In this document: positions 1-11,331 of the stretch, piece after piece | Layout: every line of letters starts with the position of its first letter | Position numbering within the stretch: position 1 is the stretch's first letter | Assembly (NCBI GenBank): GCA_029204225.1 | Contig: CM055092.1 | Span: 44,886,087-44,950,086, forward strand | Reading direction: 5' to 3' | Source: Diphasiastrum complanatum | Taxonomy: Eukaryota > Streptophyta > Lycopodiopsida > Lycopodiales > Lycopodiaceae | Length of the DNA stretch: 64,000 bases | The notes under the pieces: generated by a model | Told to the model about the DNA's origin: nothing | What the model saw: only the letters and a program-made list of their open reading frames with translations | Database searches by the model: none | Program-made: the position numbers and the translations under genes

Positions 1-1
1 A

Positions 2-829
2 TCCTATGCCATTAAGGAGGAGCTACCAAGTTTGGAGGCCCTTCAAAGTGTGCTTATTTGTGAAGAATCAAGACAAGAGTACAAACTCTTGAGGATGGAC
101 AAGCTTTCACTCAATCATAATAATGATGACAAAGTTCTATTTGCCAAGCACAAAGAGAGGAGTAAGAAGCAACATCAACACTTCTCTAATGACAAAGCCG
201 AAGACCAAGATGAAGAGGATGATGAATCCTCTCAAGATTTTACTTCAAAGAAGAAGAAGATCAAGTGCTTTTATTGTGGCAAGAAAGGCCATTATGCCAC
301 TAATTGCTTCAAGAAGAAGAATCAACTCAAGCAAGCCAACATCTCTAATGAGAAGGAAGACTATATTGCAAGTGATGGAGAAGGCTCTCTTATGGCATCA
401 AGCTTCTCTTCTACCTTCAACAAGGATGACTCATGGTATATTGATAGTGGAGCATCTTCACATATGTGTGGCTCCAAGCAATCTTTTTCATCTATTATGC
501 ACTATGAAGGAGTCAAGAAGTCCATATACATTGCAAGTGAGCATGAGTGCAATATTGAAGGAGTAGGGATTATTCCCTTGAAGCTTGCATCGTCTAAAGA
601 TCTCTTTCTCAACAATGTTCTTTTTGTCCCAAAGCAGACAAAGAACATCTTAAGTGTTGGCCAACTTCTTGATAGTGGCTTTGATGTCAATTTCCATATT
701 GACAATTGTGTGATCAAGAAGGATGGTAAGATCCTTGCATATGGATCAAGATTTGAAGGCATCTACAAATTGGATCCAAGTGAGAGTGCAAACTCTCTTG
801 ATGTTTCTGGTATGTCCAATCTTTCATAG
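2..829 (+). pseudogene. Ty1/copia gag-protease fragment, open at the left window edge
   Basis: The frame is open from base 2, so the element begins outside the window. In order it shows the end of a UBN2-type gag, a lysine-rich linker, a CCHC zinc knuckle (CFYCGKKGHYATNC, about 266-307), the aspartic protease active site (WYIDSGASSHMC, about 435) and the start of the GAG-pre-integrase segment (NILSVGQLLDSG). It is nearly identical to the gag at 61.8-62.2 kb, so both belong to one family. A stop at 827-829 ends the frame before the integrase histidine-cysteine finger. The full family member at 27-31 kb continues here without a break, so this copy carries an internal deletion. Confident as a copia relic; no working protease is implied. 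Confidence 0.9.
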
Positions 830-995
830 GAAGATGATCACACAAGATGCACATATCTTCTCTCTTCAAGTTTTATGGTATATGATTATTCCCTATAATT
901 CAAAGCATATGTTGAGAAGCAAATCTCATTGAAGATCAAAGCTTTGGAGTATTGAATCTCTTGAAGGAATAGCACTATATGAAATTTTACTCAAG

Positions 996-1262
996 ATGAA
1001 GCCTAATGTTGATCACCTTAGTGAACTTGGTAGTGCTTGCTTTGCACATATTCCCTTGGAAACAATGAGGAAGGATGATCCAAGCTCATGGACCATGATT
1101 GGATACTCATCCATCAAGGAGGCCTTTAGTGTCTTTACACTCTCTATTTCAAAAGTGGTTGTGAATAGAGATGTCATATTGCATGAAGATTCAATGTTGG
1201 AAGTGGCCGAGATCAAGGCTTCTCAAGAAGCATCACAAGTTATCTCTTTTGAAGGTATTTGA
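996..1262 (+). pseudogene. copia integrase C-terminal fragment
   Basis: The translation (MKPNVDHLSELGSACFAHIP...) is collinear with the end of the integrase in the full copia element near 29155-29400, including the block ending in VNRDVILHED. The integrase catalytic core and zinc finger that should lie between this piece and the protease fragment are missing; only about 165 bases separate them. The piece ends at the same landmark (GATGGGGCCGAGGTGTAAGGAG) that follows integrase in the full element. RT and RNase H do not follow here. This is an internally deleted, non-autonomous copy. Confidence 0.75.
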
Positions 1263-1331
1263 GTTGTGATGGGGCCGAGGTGTAAGGAGGAGTCTCTTCT
1301 TCATATGATTTCATGAAGATCTTCAAGATGC

Positions 1332-2030
1332 ATGGCTGAGTCTTTATGGCTCACCTTACATGAAAAAGAGTGGCATATTTCATGTAGTATCTACTACAAC
1401 ACATTCATATATGCTTCTCGTCCTTTACTTGATATGCTATCTTGCTTCATTGAATTTTTTGGATCTCAAAGTTCAAGAAAGGCTATACTAGTTTTGTATG
1501 ATGCTTATGGTATGGAAATGTTTCTTGTCATTATTGACTTAGATATGTTTCCAATACATTTTGAAAGCAAGATATTGTATTATCAAAAGCATGCTCTTGG
1601 TTCTAGTAAGATTGAGCTTGTTACTCATGTTTTTGAAAATCATGTTTCCACATGTTTTGAGGCAAATTGTGAACTCCTCTTGAGATTAAGTGAAGCATCC
1701 AAAGTGGACACTTACATCCTTGAGAGAGTACTTAGCCTAAAAAAAATCTAGATAGTATTTGATATCAAGATTAGATCCATCATGAATATAGTTCATTGTA
1801 TGTGGACTAGTCAAGCTAGAAAGCATAATCTTGATGATCATCATTTTTTCACATCTTATGATTATGATCTCTATGATCCTTATGAGGCTTGGAAGCCTCA
1901 GATTTCTCTATTTATGGTGCAATCATCATGCAAGTGGAGCCTTCAAATCAAAGACCATCATCAAGCATGGAGGGGGCACATGGACATAGTGGCATATTGG
2001 TGGATTCTCACACTCCTCCTCAAAAAATAG
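1332..2030 (+). pseudogene. unknown ORF carried by the RT-less copia derivative, one stop
   Basis: One reading frame of about 232 codons starts with MAESLWLTLHEKEW and ends in WILTLLLKK, interrupted once by TAG at 1749-1751. A second copy on the minus strand at 63256-63996 has Lys (AAG) at that position and is open for 246 codons, so the frame is ancestral rather than random. Shared stretches include CFIEFFGSQSSRKAI, FLVIIDLD and MWTSQARKHNLD. I recognise no domain. It is not gag, protease, integrase, RT or RNase H, yet it occupies the place of RT-RNase H between the integrase remnant and the 3' LTR. It could be a captured host exon or a lineage-specific extra ORF. Confidence 0.6.
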
Positions 2031-2190
2031 CTTGGAAAGGTACTAGATCACTTGAGAAGTTTGTAAAGCTTTTTGAGTGGATCCTTTGGTATGCATAAGA
2101 AGTGAAGATCACCCACGGGATCCATCATAGCAGCACCCTCACCATATCCATGACAAGGTTTCCTTGGTAGAAATCATTTGCCAAAAACTT

Positions 2191-2580
2191 TGAAGATATT
2201 GGTAAAAATCTAGCTTGGTATTCTTACGTTAGAAGTTTGTGAGTGAATCTCACATGAGTGGAAGATGTTCCCATGTGTGGAGAATTGTGAAATAAATTAA
2301 AAATGTTTGCTATAGGGGTCTCATAAAGTTTCATAGTCAAGCTTCTAGGTGTCATTAGTAGATTGAGCCATTTTTGGCTTTAGAGGTCAATTATTGAAGT
2401 ACACTTGTTTTGCCACTATTAGGCCAAAAGCACAAGTGAAAAACTCAAGCTAAATAGGTTCTTGACAAGTGTCTTTAGTTAGTTTGATGTGTGACAAGTC
2501 AAAGTTCAAGAGGTCCAATAGAATTAAGACGTGAATACCCTAGTAGTTGGTCCATGTAGATTTCTTCCTTTAGACTTGCT
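2191..2580 (+). repeat. 3' LTR remnant of the left-edge copia derivative
   Basis: This matches, with many substitutions, the first few hundred bases of the LTR at 59715-60534. Shared blocks include AAAAATCTAGCTTGGTATT, GTGAATCTCACATG and TTTCATAGTCAAGC. It follows the unknown ORF as the 3' LTR should. The right part of the LTR is missing; an antisense copia gag of another family begins at about 2585. Its divergence from the 59.7-kb LTR is much greater than between the two LTR copies at the right end, so this is an older copy. Confidence 0.65.
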
Positions 2581-2584
2581 CATG

Positions 2585-3190
2585 AAATTGTTGAAATGAT
2601 TCCTGGCTTGAGTTTCTCCCTCTTGATTCATACCTTCCACGACCAAATCTTCCACCTCATCCTCTAACTGCAAGAGCTTGATCATAGCCCCTATTACGAT
2701 GATTCAAGTTCTCTTGACGTTGCTCTTCCTACAAAAGCAATCCACCTAGTGCTTCATAGGTTGGAAGGTTCTCTCTTGTGGCTACACTCGTCACAAACAT
2801 CTGATGTGAATCACTGCACAATCTCATGGTCCTGTACTTGTTCTCCAACTGTTGCTAATTGGTCACGAATCTCTTTGATCTTCAGTAGGTGATCGGCAAT
2901 AGTTGCACCATCATCCATCCACAATGTATGCAACTTTGTCTTCAAAAATAGTATTCGAGATGTGTTTGTCATTTCAAACAATGTCTTCAATGTCTTCTTT
3001 CGGCCCTTCTAAATCCAAAATATAGGGAATAATGCCATCTCTAGCTAATAAGTTGATGACATTCTATGGTTTCTATTTTCTCATGTCGAATGCTCGTTGA
3101 TCTTCTTCAATCACTGGCCTTGTCTCTTCACCTGTCATGACCTCCCATAGCTCCGTTTGCTTGCTCACCAGCTGTGAAGTTTTTGTTGAT
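2585..3190 (-). pseudogene. degenerate copia gag of another family
   Basis: Read on the minus strand, the broken frames give typical copia gag text. A piece resembling TNTSRILFLKTKLHTLWMDD is followed by ADHLLKIKEIRDQLATVGEQ, then NLPTYEALGGLL and an Arg/Gly-rich GGRFGRGRYESRGRN tail that usually precedes the zinc knuckle. Several stops and frame changes interrupt it. The order on the minus strand is the normal gag order, so it is one antisense relic. It abuts the LTR remnant on its left and the Ulp1 relic on its right, and probably removed the 5' part of the latter. Confidence 0.7.
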
Positions 3191-3207
3191 GCCGTATCAT
3201 ACCAAGT

Positions 3208-3933
3208 ATGTCTATTTCTTTACTCGTCTACTTCTTTACTTGTAATCACTGTATCATCTATCCAATGGAATTCTTCTATGTTTTCTACAGTGATCACTGG
3301 AGCTTAACTATAGTTTCTGTAAAAATTACATCAAATAATGTCGTAAATCTTTTTTGTGTAAATATGAATTCCACCAGCAACATACATAAAGATATTGACT
3401 CACTGCTGCCGGCTATATGTAAATATTTTCCTATAGAGAATCCCACAATAAGAACATGTGAAATTGTGAGCATTGAGGTAATCATTGAACATTTCTTGTG
3501 TATTTTTGTTTATCATCATTGTTTAGTGTCAGTATCTTTGTCTCATTATTAATCATTTGAATGTATTGTAGACATTCCATCAAAATGACTCATTTAGCTA
3601 TGCATGGTGTACTCTATACAATGCCAAATTATTTTTTGAGTGATACAATCTTCAAGAGGATGTTGATATTTCGAAGGTGAGTTATTAGCCCTTTCTCTTT
3701 TATATTCATTTAAGATATTGTTTGTTGTTAATATTCATCTAATATATTGTTTATTGCAGTTTTCTCTCCATGACTATATAGCTGGCAAAGTGTATAGATT
3801 TCGACAGGAGCTCATCTTTAGTCTATTGGCCAGGTCAACTGCTGGACCAAAGACTGATGCTGGGCCTTCTAAGCCAGACGATGTTCAGATTTTAAATGAG
3901 GCTAGGCAATTTGTAAATACCCAAGCTGAATAG
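3208..3933 (+). pseudogene. Ulp1-like (C48) cysteine protease relic, three exons
   Basis: Three exons read in one phase: 3208-3477, 3572-3676 and 3760-3933, with GT/AG introns. The first has the catalytic-His motif SDHWSLTIVS (His codon 3295-3297) and an NMNS segment where the catalytic Asp is expected. The second aligns with the catalytic-Cys exon of the copy at 55.5 kb (QNDSFSYAWCTLYNAK against QQVDSVNCGWYTVCNAK) but has Tyr (3599-3601) in place of Cys and a TGA stop. The third resembles the C-terminal helix region and ends in VNTQAE. C48 enzymes cleave SUMO precursors or conjugates, and plant transposons often carry them. The loss of Cys and the stop make this copy inactive. The upstream exons are missing. 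Confidence 0.7.
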
Positions 3934-4091
3934 ATAGACGTAGTTTCTTACTGATATAGAGACATAGACATGCATTGAAAAACCCGACATATAGTAAATA
4001 CATAAAAAGAATTACTTGCACAGTTGTACAAAATCCCCAAATTTGGGTGATATTTTATTGAATAATCGTGTTCTCTGTGGAAGAATAATTA

Positions 4092-4400
4092 CAAGGCAAA
4101 GATGCCTTAGACTAAAGGTTTGTTGAATGGTTAGCTTGCATTAGGCATCTTGTCATGGTGTGAATAGTGTTAGATCTGCATTTAGAAAAATAGAAGTTGC
4201 CTTAATTTTAAGACAACAAAAAAGCCGAAAAAGCCAAAGGTGCCTTAAAATGGTTCTTAAGGCATTCTAACCACTTTGTTGCATTTTTTGCGAAGGGGCA
4301 GAAAGGTGAAAAGGGTGAAGGTGCCTTTGGAATGGTTTCCAAGGTAGTCTAGCCACTTGGCCAGTGTGTCGCATTTTTCGCTAAAGTGCAAAATGTCATG
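4092..4400. repeat. AAGGTGCCTTA repeat family, copy 1
   Basis: The stretch repeats short blocks such as AAAGGTGCCTTAAAATGG, AAGGCATTCTAACCACTTTG and GCCACTTGG. The same blocks recur in the same order at 41199-41600. No coding potential is visible. It is likely a dispersed repeat, possibly part of an LTR or a satellite-like array. Confidence 0.55.
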
Positions 4401-5215
4401 AACAGTTTTGTTTCATTGTCGCGAATGATTTTGTTTCTTTTGAATTTTTTTTTTTTGTGTGCGGAAGGTCACAGGAACCTAGATACACGACTACACATCA
4501 CAGAATACATTTCATTCGAGCAATCAAGACAGTGAAAAACAAGGAGATGCACGAAAATAGAGCAATCAAATTATCAGTTTGGTTTTCAGAGCGAGATCGT
4601 TAGTGTCTCGCTGGTTGGCGCCTGACGCTCTGCTCTTTTGTTTTGTTCTGCTCGTTGGCAGACTTTCATGCACAATTGTTTTGTTTTTTGTCTTTTTCTG
4701 CTCTACACACACACACACTCTGTGTCTTGCTATGTTTCACTATATGTTCTTGATCCAAAAAAAGGAGTTTATATCTCCATTGTGTGGAGTTTACAAGATA
4801 GTTAAAATAGAGAATTACAAGAGTAGTTAACGCTAAACAACTAATTAGTTAACTCTCCATCATTGCTATCTGTTTTAGCTAGGCGTGAAGTTTTGAGACT
4901 CCAAGCCTGTTGAGCTGCCAGCTGACAACGCGAAATATTCTCTTTCGTTTCTTTTGTTTGCTTTCGTTCCTTCCGTTCTTTTCGTTCCCCTTCGCTTTGC
5001 GTCATTTTGTGGATTCTTACGGTCCTGCAACACTTTGCGGTTTTGCGGTCTTGCAAGCTTGTTTGATTTTTGCGAACGATTTGCGAATCGTTCGTCCTTC
5101 GTTCTTCTTGGAGGCACGCGAATCTTTCGCGAATCGTTCGACCTTCGAGTCAAGGTTCGTTGACTTTCGAGTTGTGGCAAAGTTGTAAGAGTTCACCAAT
5201 TCTGACACTATCTCT
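4401..5215. other. no recognisable gene; likely LTR of the adjacent antisense copia relic
   Basis: I see no credible gene. On the minus strand this lies just downstream of an RNase H end, where a 3' LTR would sit. From about 4925 to 5160 it is rich in TTCG/TTGCGAA motifs and repeated CGAATCGTTCG blocks. LTR boundaries could not be fixed. Confidence 0.3.
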
Positions 5216-5220
5216 TGAAC

Positions 5221-5425
5221 CTTGCAGCTTTGCATGTTTAATCCAATTGCTCTTCTTTGGTTGGTGAAGAGTGGCTTGTTGAGCGGCTTCGTGAGTAGAT
5301 CTGGAATCATGTTTTCAGATCTTATGTACTGGACCTGGAGCTCTCAACCTGAAAGCGAATCCATCTTCATTGGTCCACAGACATCAGAGTGGACGAGCTC
5401 AAGAACTTCCTTAATCAAACTAATA
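5221..5425 (-). pseudogene. copia RNase H end fused to an integrase scrap
   Basis: On the minus strand the higher coordinates give LELVHSDVCGPMKMDSLSG, the typical start of a copia integrase core, followed by a stop. The text then continues with ENMIPDLLTKPLNKPLFTNQ, the typical C-terminal end of copia RNase H. The rest of integrase, all of RT and most of RNase H are missing between them, so this is an internal deletion product. Both motifs are well known in copia polyproteins; the fusion is degenerate. Confidence 0.7.
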
Positions 5426-6720
5426 TCAGTCGGGATTGTATCTAATCTATAACTAATAGAACAGTATTAGTTCTGATTGAATATGCATGCGAAAATTATG
5501 TGCGGAAGTAAGAGACAACTTAAGACAATTTTAGACAATTAGAAACTGTTGATCAAAAACAAATTTGTGATTCTGAATCTAATTTAGTATACATCTCTTG
5601 TTGTCTTATCTCGCTATTGTGTCTCTGATTGAATAAGTTGGTTATAATGAGTAGTGCACATGTATTTATATTGCTATAGGACAGGTTTTTTGTCCTTTCA
5701 TTTATAGGTCTTTGGCCTTTCAATTCTGTAATAGTAGATCTAACCATTTACGATGGTTGATATTCAAATAGACGCTTCGTTTTTAAGGTCGAATGATTTC
5801 TGTTCATGAATATTTCACGATAGTCTATCTCTTCTACTCAGCTTTGTGTTTCGCGAATTATTCGCAACAATTGTCTCTTCGTGACATTTTGTGTTTCGCA
5901 AATTGTTCGCGACTGATGACAATTATTGAGCTTGAAGTAGAATCCAGAACATTTTGCAAATTGTTCGTGACAATTTTGCAACATCTGAGGTTTGAACAAG
6001 AAACAGAATATTTTTGCGACAAGATTCTGTTTGCAAATCTTTTGAGTTGATTGCAAGACAAATGCTGGGACAAACAGATTGGTGTGCTTAGAAAAAATCC
6101 CATTCTTGAATTTTGCAGTAGATGGAACATGTGCAGGCATGATCCTTTCCATGATGACCAAATGTGTTTTATCTCGGATGATTAAACGCCTCCTTAAAAT
6201 ATATCATTTGCATATGGTACACACAGCAACATGTGTACTGCTCCTTCAGTTTCTGGACAAAATAAGACTTCAACGCCTCAAAGCATCTAAGAGATATCTA
6301 TACTTCTGGGTGAGCCCTTCTGAATCTTCAAAACAGCTCGACCTGTGGCCTAAAAACCTTACAGCTTACTAAAAGAACATAATAATATGCCTAAGAATTA
6401 CCACCTAAGTTGATACAACCCGACTTCAACATTAAACCAAACATAATTTGTTTGTAAAATTCATAGCAATATGAATCAAACGAGAGAAAATGAGAAAAAG
6501 AAAGCATGAAGAGTGTTAGTCAAAATTTTTGAACCATACGATTGTATCATATTCCAAAATGTCACCACAATGCTCCCTTTCCAATGGCATGGCCTTCCTT
6601 GTGGATGTTTCAAGTCCAACAAAGAACCGTTTATGATACCATGCCTTCAATAAGGAAAAAATAAGGGCTACACCCCTTCCTAGAATTGGGAACGTCGACT
6701 ATCTTTAACTCTATCAAAAG

Positions 6721-6790
<70 letters not shown>

Positions 6791-6872
6791 CTCTCGCTCT
6801 CCCTAACAAAATCTGCTGAAACCACGTCATAAATTATAATTATATTTCAGGATACACTAAGAAATATTGGTT
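5426..6872. other. unassigned, with weak retroelement hints
   Basis: No supported gene. An ATTCGCGAA-like motif recurs around 5846-5975. At about 6626-6641 the minus strand reads TGGTATCATAAACGG, which resembles a copia primer-binding site, so an antisense 5' LTR end may lie here. No matching LTR pair was found. Short ORFs on both strands have no recognisable motifs. Confidence 0.3.
6721..6788. repeat. (CT)n-(AT)n microsatellite
   Basis: Thirteen CT units are followed directly by 21 AT units. Confidence 0.97.
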
Positions 6873-8770
6873 CAGCTCAATACAGTGTTGGTTCACTCGA
6901 AACTTCTTAAAGATTCCTTCTACATTAAAGTCATTGTTAACATCTGGAGTGTTTTCATTACCACTGATTTATATTCAAGAAGTCTTATCGTGTTACACGA
7001 CAAAATTGATTTCAACCCCCCTCACTGCACGTCGAAGAGCTGTTTAAAAGCTTCTTATAGCAACAAAGTATCAGAGCGGTAGAAAGTACCAACAGGTAGG
7101 ACCAAAGTATTAAAGTATCTTATAGTACCAAAGTACAAAACATCTAATATTACAAAAAGTATTAAATATGCAGAAAGTACAAGAACCTTAATTGGTAGTT
7201 TGGAGGATCAAAATTGCTACATGATAGGTTGAAATAGTACCAATCTTTGGTACTCTAAAGTCTCAAGAACACGTAAACATTACAAAAATAGTACAAATTT
7301 TGTAAAATTGGTAGTAGCTAAAGCTTAGATTCCACCAATTGGTAAACAACACTAAAATAGTACCAAAAAGACCACAAAGGATTGTATGCGAGCTGCAAAC
7401 ACAAATAAATATAAAGAAAAACGTACCTAATTTTTGTAGTTTTATGCGTAAAATATGGTCACGAGAAGTCTAAATAGTACCTATTTGGTAGATTTCAAAA
7501 TAAAACTTAGACACTTAGTATAAAAGACCTAATTTGGTAGTCATCAGTAGGGTCAAATTGGTTTACAATAATTTTTTGTAGTACAAATCTTTCATATTGA
7601 AGTGTTTCACCAACACAAAAATAGTACCAAAACAATACAAAATATGTAGAATTAGTACCTGACACTGGTGCACTGGTGCAGCTCAATACAGTGTTGGTTC
7701 ACTTGAAACTTCTTAAAGATTCCTTCAACATTAAAGTCATTGTTAACATCTTCAAAGTGAAATTGAGGAGTATTCTCATTACCATTGATCTATATTCAAA
7801 AAGTCTTATCATGTTACATGTAGAAAGTACCTGCAGGTAGTACCAAAACATCATATACGGGCAATACCAAAGTATCATACACAGGTAGTACCAGAAAGGT
7901 AGAAAGTACCTGCAGGTAGTACCAAAGCATTATACAGGTAGTACCAAAGTATCATACATAGGTAGTACCAGGAAGGTAGAAAGTACCTATAGGTAGTACC
8001 AAAGAAAGCATCATATACAAATAGTACCAAAGTACCAAAGCATCTTATAGTACCAAAATACTAAACATGTAGAAAGTAAAAGAACCTTAATTGGTAGTCT
8101 GGAGGATCAAAATAGTTACATGATAGGTTCAAATAGTACCAATCTTTGGTACTCAAAATTTTTAGAAACATGTAAACAATACAAAAATAGTACAAATTTT
8201 TTAAAATTGGTAGTAACTAAAGCTTAAATTCCACCAATTGGTAAACAACACTAAAATAGTATCAAAAAGATCACAAAGGATTGTATGCGAGCTGTGAACA
8301 CAAATAAATATAGAGAAAAAAGTATCTAATTTTATAGTTTTATGTGTAAAATATGGTGACGAGACGTCTAAATAGTACCTATTTGGTAAACTTTAAAATA
8401 AAACCGAGACACTTAGCATAAAAGACCTGATTTGGTAGTCAGTAGGATCAAAATTGGTTTACGATAAGTTCTTGTAGTACCAATCTTTCATATTAAAGAG
8501 TTTCACCAACACAAAAGTAGTACCAAAATAGTACAAAATATGTAAAATTAGTACCTGACACTGGTGCAGCTCAATACGGTGTTGGTTCACTCGAAACTTT
8601 TTAAAGATTCCTTCTACATTAAAGTCATTGTTAACATCTTCAAAGTGAACTTGAGGAGTATTCTCATTACCACTAATCTATATTCAAGAAGTCTTATCAT
8701 GTTACAGGTAGAAAGTACCTGCAAGTAGTACCAAAGCATCATATACAGGTAGTACCAAAGTATCATACAC
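6873..8770. repeat. tandem array of an approximately 0.8-0.9-kb unit rich in GTAGTACC
   Basis: The block GCTCAATAC(A/G)GTGTTGGTTC, followed by CTTAAAGATTCCTTC and CATTAAAGTCATTGTTAACATC, occurs at about 6873, 7680 and 8570. Between the anchors the same order of blocks recurs (GGAGGATCAAAAT, ACATGATAGGTT, TACCAATCTTTGGTACTC). Many short GTAGTACCAAAG(T/C)ATCATA units are interspersed. A primer-binding-like GTATCAGAGCGG at 7069-7080 suggests the first unit may begin with an LTR end. No coding region is visible. Confidence 0.75.
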
Positions 8771-8954
8771 ATTAGAGGAGTTCTCAATATCAGAAAGACC
8801 CTTTAAGGAATGCCATGCAGGATAAAAAAAAAATATCAAAATAAAAAAAACACTATTGCTTATTTGCTTGTCCCCACCACTCCCGAGGCCTCCTCAACTC
8901 CCAATGATCTAACCATGGTGTCTACAGTCATAGTTAACAACTCTGAACTATTCA

Positions 8955-9280
8955 CAATCTAACTTGTCAAAATTCGAAAATACATTCCATCCATTGGATC
9001 TAGAATATGACTGCCATCCCCAAATTCAAACCGGGGAAAATAGCAAAATGTATGAATATGCATTCCCTCCACTGAATGAAAATTTGAACGCCATCTCCAA
9101 ATATGGACGCCATTCACATTGGATAGAGAATATGAGCGCCATCTCCAAATATGAGCACCATTTCCAAAATGTATGAATATGCATTCCCTCAACAAGAATG
9201 AAAATATGAGTGCCATCTCCAAATATGAACGCCATCTTCACATCGGACTGAATATATGAGCGCCATCTCCAAATTTGAAT
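8955..9280. repeat. degenerate tandem repeat around GCGCCATCTCCAAATATGA
   Basis: The word (A)TATGAGCGCCATCTCC and variants recur about eight times. A higher-order unit of about 120 bases starting AATGTATGAATATGCATTCCCTC occurs at about 9047 and 9167. Open frames on both strands here are by-products of the repeat. Confidence 0.75.
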
Positions 9281-10950
9281 CAAACAGAGTATATAGTATA
9301 ATAAAAGATAAGTGTTTGGTTCGGTCGCTACTTGGAGAGAGATTAACATAGCAAAGTTCCTCTTAACAAGTCAAGACCAAAATCTTTTAAAACCCTTTAT
9401 TCATAGACTAACAAGGTAACACATAGCTAAAAATTAAACAGTACTAAAAAAGCACCATAAAGCAAAACATACCTCAAGACATCTAGCTGGTACCTGCCAC
9501 CATCCCACCACACAAAACCGCACAAGTTAATATAGTGAGAACGACACGTGTCAACGCTGAATGTCAGTTGTTATCCATGTATAAAATACGTTAAGCTCAA
9601 CTAATCAACTTGCAAAGTACAATAAAGTTTATTGTAGTCCAATCTTCCCTTACTAGTTTTTTGTTATGAGTACTACGTCAACACCATGCAAGCACCATAT
9701 CAGAGCATCCGCCATACTGATCAGTTTGATGGTTTTTGGTTTGTGTTGTTAAATAAAACACATTACGCATTTGAAAACAAGCCAAAAGAGCATAGCTAAT
9801 AATGAGCGCGTAAGCGGTTTGTACCGGTACATGAGTTTTGTGGCAAATCCATGCCATCCCATCACTCTTGTCTATAAACTGACAATGTATGGTGCTCGTG
9901 ACTTCTTGAGCAAATCCATGTTATACAAGAGTCTGCAAACCTTACTTACCGTTCTTACAATTTTAAGTCATATTAGTACTTTAAGACATTACCCGAGAAG
10001 TGCAAATAAACATTTGTGTAAGCCTATTCATACTAAGACTGGGGTAGATCCCTGCCATTCCGATCCTATGCATGAATTCGTTCTTGGTACAAAACCATGC
10101 ACTTACAAGAACATACAAGAAGTACGCAAATCCTTGTCTAGAAACCAGTCTGCTATATATTCCAGGGTTATGATCATTCAAAAAAACAAGCATTGATCTA
10201 TTATGTGAAAAATATATACGATTATCATATCATACTACGTTGTTTTTTTTAAAAGAACCTTTATCAAGCTTACTCTGTCACCCTTTCTTTTGAGCCATAC
10301 TTAATAGAAACTTGTGAAAATACATGTTTTTCTGACCTGAATGGTAGATGAGACCGATTCTTCATGTTCATGGTATGTAAAAGCAAGGATTAACCTTCTG
10401 TATCCATATCTAGAAAACGTAATAGCATAGAAACATGTCTATGAGTACTTCGATTAGTTTATAGCACATACCAAATGAGTTTGTTGTCTTCTTTTGAAAG
10501 CAAATTCCGGAGTGTAAATGTTCCGAGTGTCATACGTACCTTTATACTTGTTGTCAACCGGAGTATACCTAACTCCTTTGTGCTCTTTTATGCTGTAAAA
10601 CTATATGAGACAGAGATAATCATGTATATAATCATTACTCTATTATCGTAGTGAGATTTCTTCCGATACTAAGACACATACACTTAGATAACATTCGATT
10701 ATAGTCGTTTCTTTCATCAACCGTCAGTATATTGTGATAACGACACATTTCTAGCATATATGTGTGAGAACTTGTGAAGAATAAAGCATGCATCGTTGTC
10801 AACCCAGCAAGCTATGCTAGTTTGCATACATCTACTCGCTGGTCAGTGATTTCCAGCAAAAAATCTCAGCGTTGACAACGCTATTACGCGCCACCATACT
10901 CGCGCTATAGCATTCCATCAATACTATTAGCTACCTCAGTGATTTCATGT
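9281..10950. other. no recognisable gene
   Basis: AT-rich DNA. A 141-codon plus-strand ORF (9771-10196) has no recognisable motif or domain, and I do not call it. A short inverted repeat (CGTTGTCAAC at 10794, GTTGACAACG at 10871) is the only structure noted. Confidence 0.3.
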
Positions 10951-11331
10951 TTATATGGTAGCGCTACCACAGCCTTCATCGTTGTCAGATAGGCTCAGAT
11001 TCGAGCGCTTACAGATGGCCATCGCTGGCAAGTATTGCAAGTATTGCAAGCTCATGCATACAACGATATTTGCTCTTCTCATATGCTTGCTATCAAAGCT
11101 ACTGCGGAAATGACTAGAATACCAAAGGTTACAACCGAAATCATTCATCTCTTTTGCATATAAAGATTTCATAGCAGAAGTGAACAAGTAAGAAGGCCAC
11201 GTACCAAATTGTTTCGGAGTATGCTCTCTGATCGTTGCGATGTAAGCTCTCACACTGCATTTCTTGTCAAGCCGAAGTAGAAGGTAAAAGAGGATGATGA
11301 GAGAGGAGGAGAGAGGGCGTGGAGAAAGCAT
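10951..11331 (-). CDS. weak hypothetical ORF, 126 aa
   Basis: The ORF begins MLSPRPLSSSLIILFYLLLR and has a hydrophobic N-terminus followed by a Lys/Arg-containing stretch (REHTPKQFGTW). I recognise no family. A TATA-like TATATAA lies about 20 bases upstream of its ATG on the minus strand, which is too close for a normal leader, so if transcription starts there the real start would lie further in. It may be a first exon or chance. Confidence 0.15.
   Translation of the reverse strand: MLSPRPLSSSLIILFYLLLRLDKKCSVRAYIATIREHTPKQFGTWPSYLFTSAMKSLYAKEMNDFGCNLWYSSHFRSSFDSKHMRRANIVVCMSLQYLQYLPAMAICKRSNLSLSDNDEGCGSATI

Noticed and set aside
5793-6372. Overlapping ORFs on both strands (85-107 codons)
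   Set aside because: No recognisable domain on either strand; possible retroelement remnant but not supportable.
8955-9280. CRISPR-like appearance of short regularly spaced repeats
   Set aside because: The units are degenerate and have no unique spacers, and the DNA is plant nuclear.
8955-9349. ORFs rich in DGSHI/RWRSY repeats on the minus strand
   Set aside because: The repeat text is produced by the underlying DNA tandem repeat in all frames.
9771-10196. 141-codon plus-strand ORF
   Set aside because: No domain, no second copy, and no splice or promoter support in AT-rich DNA.
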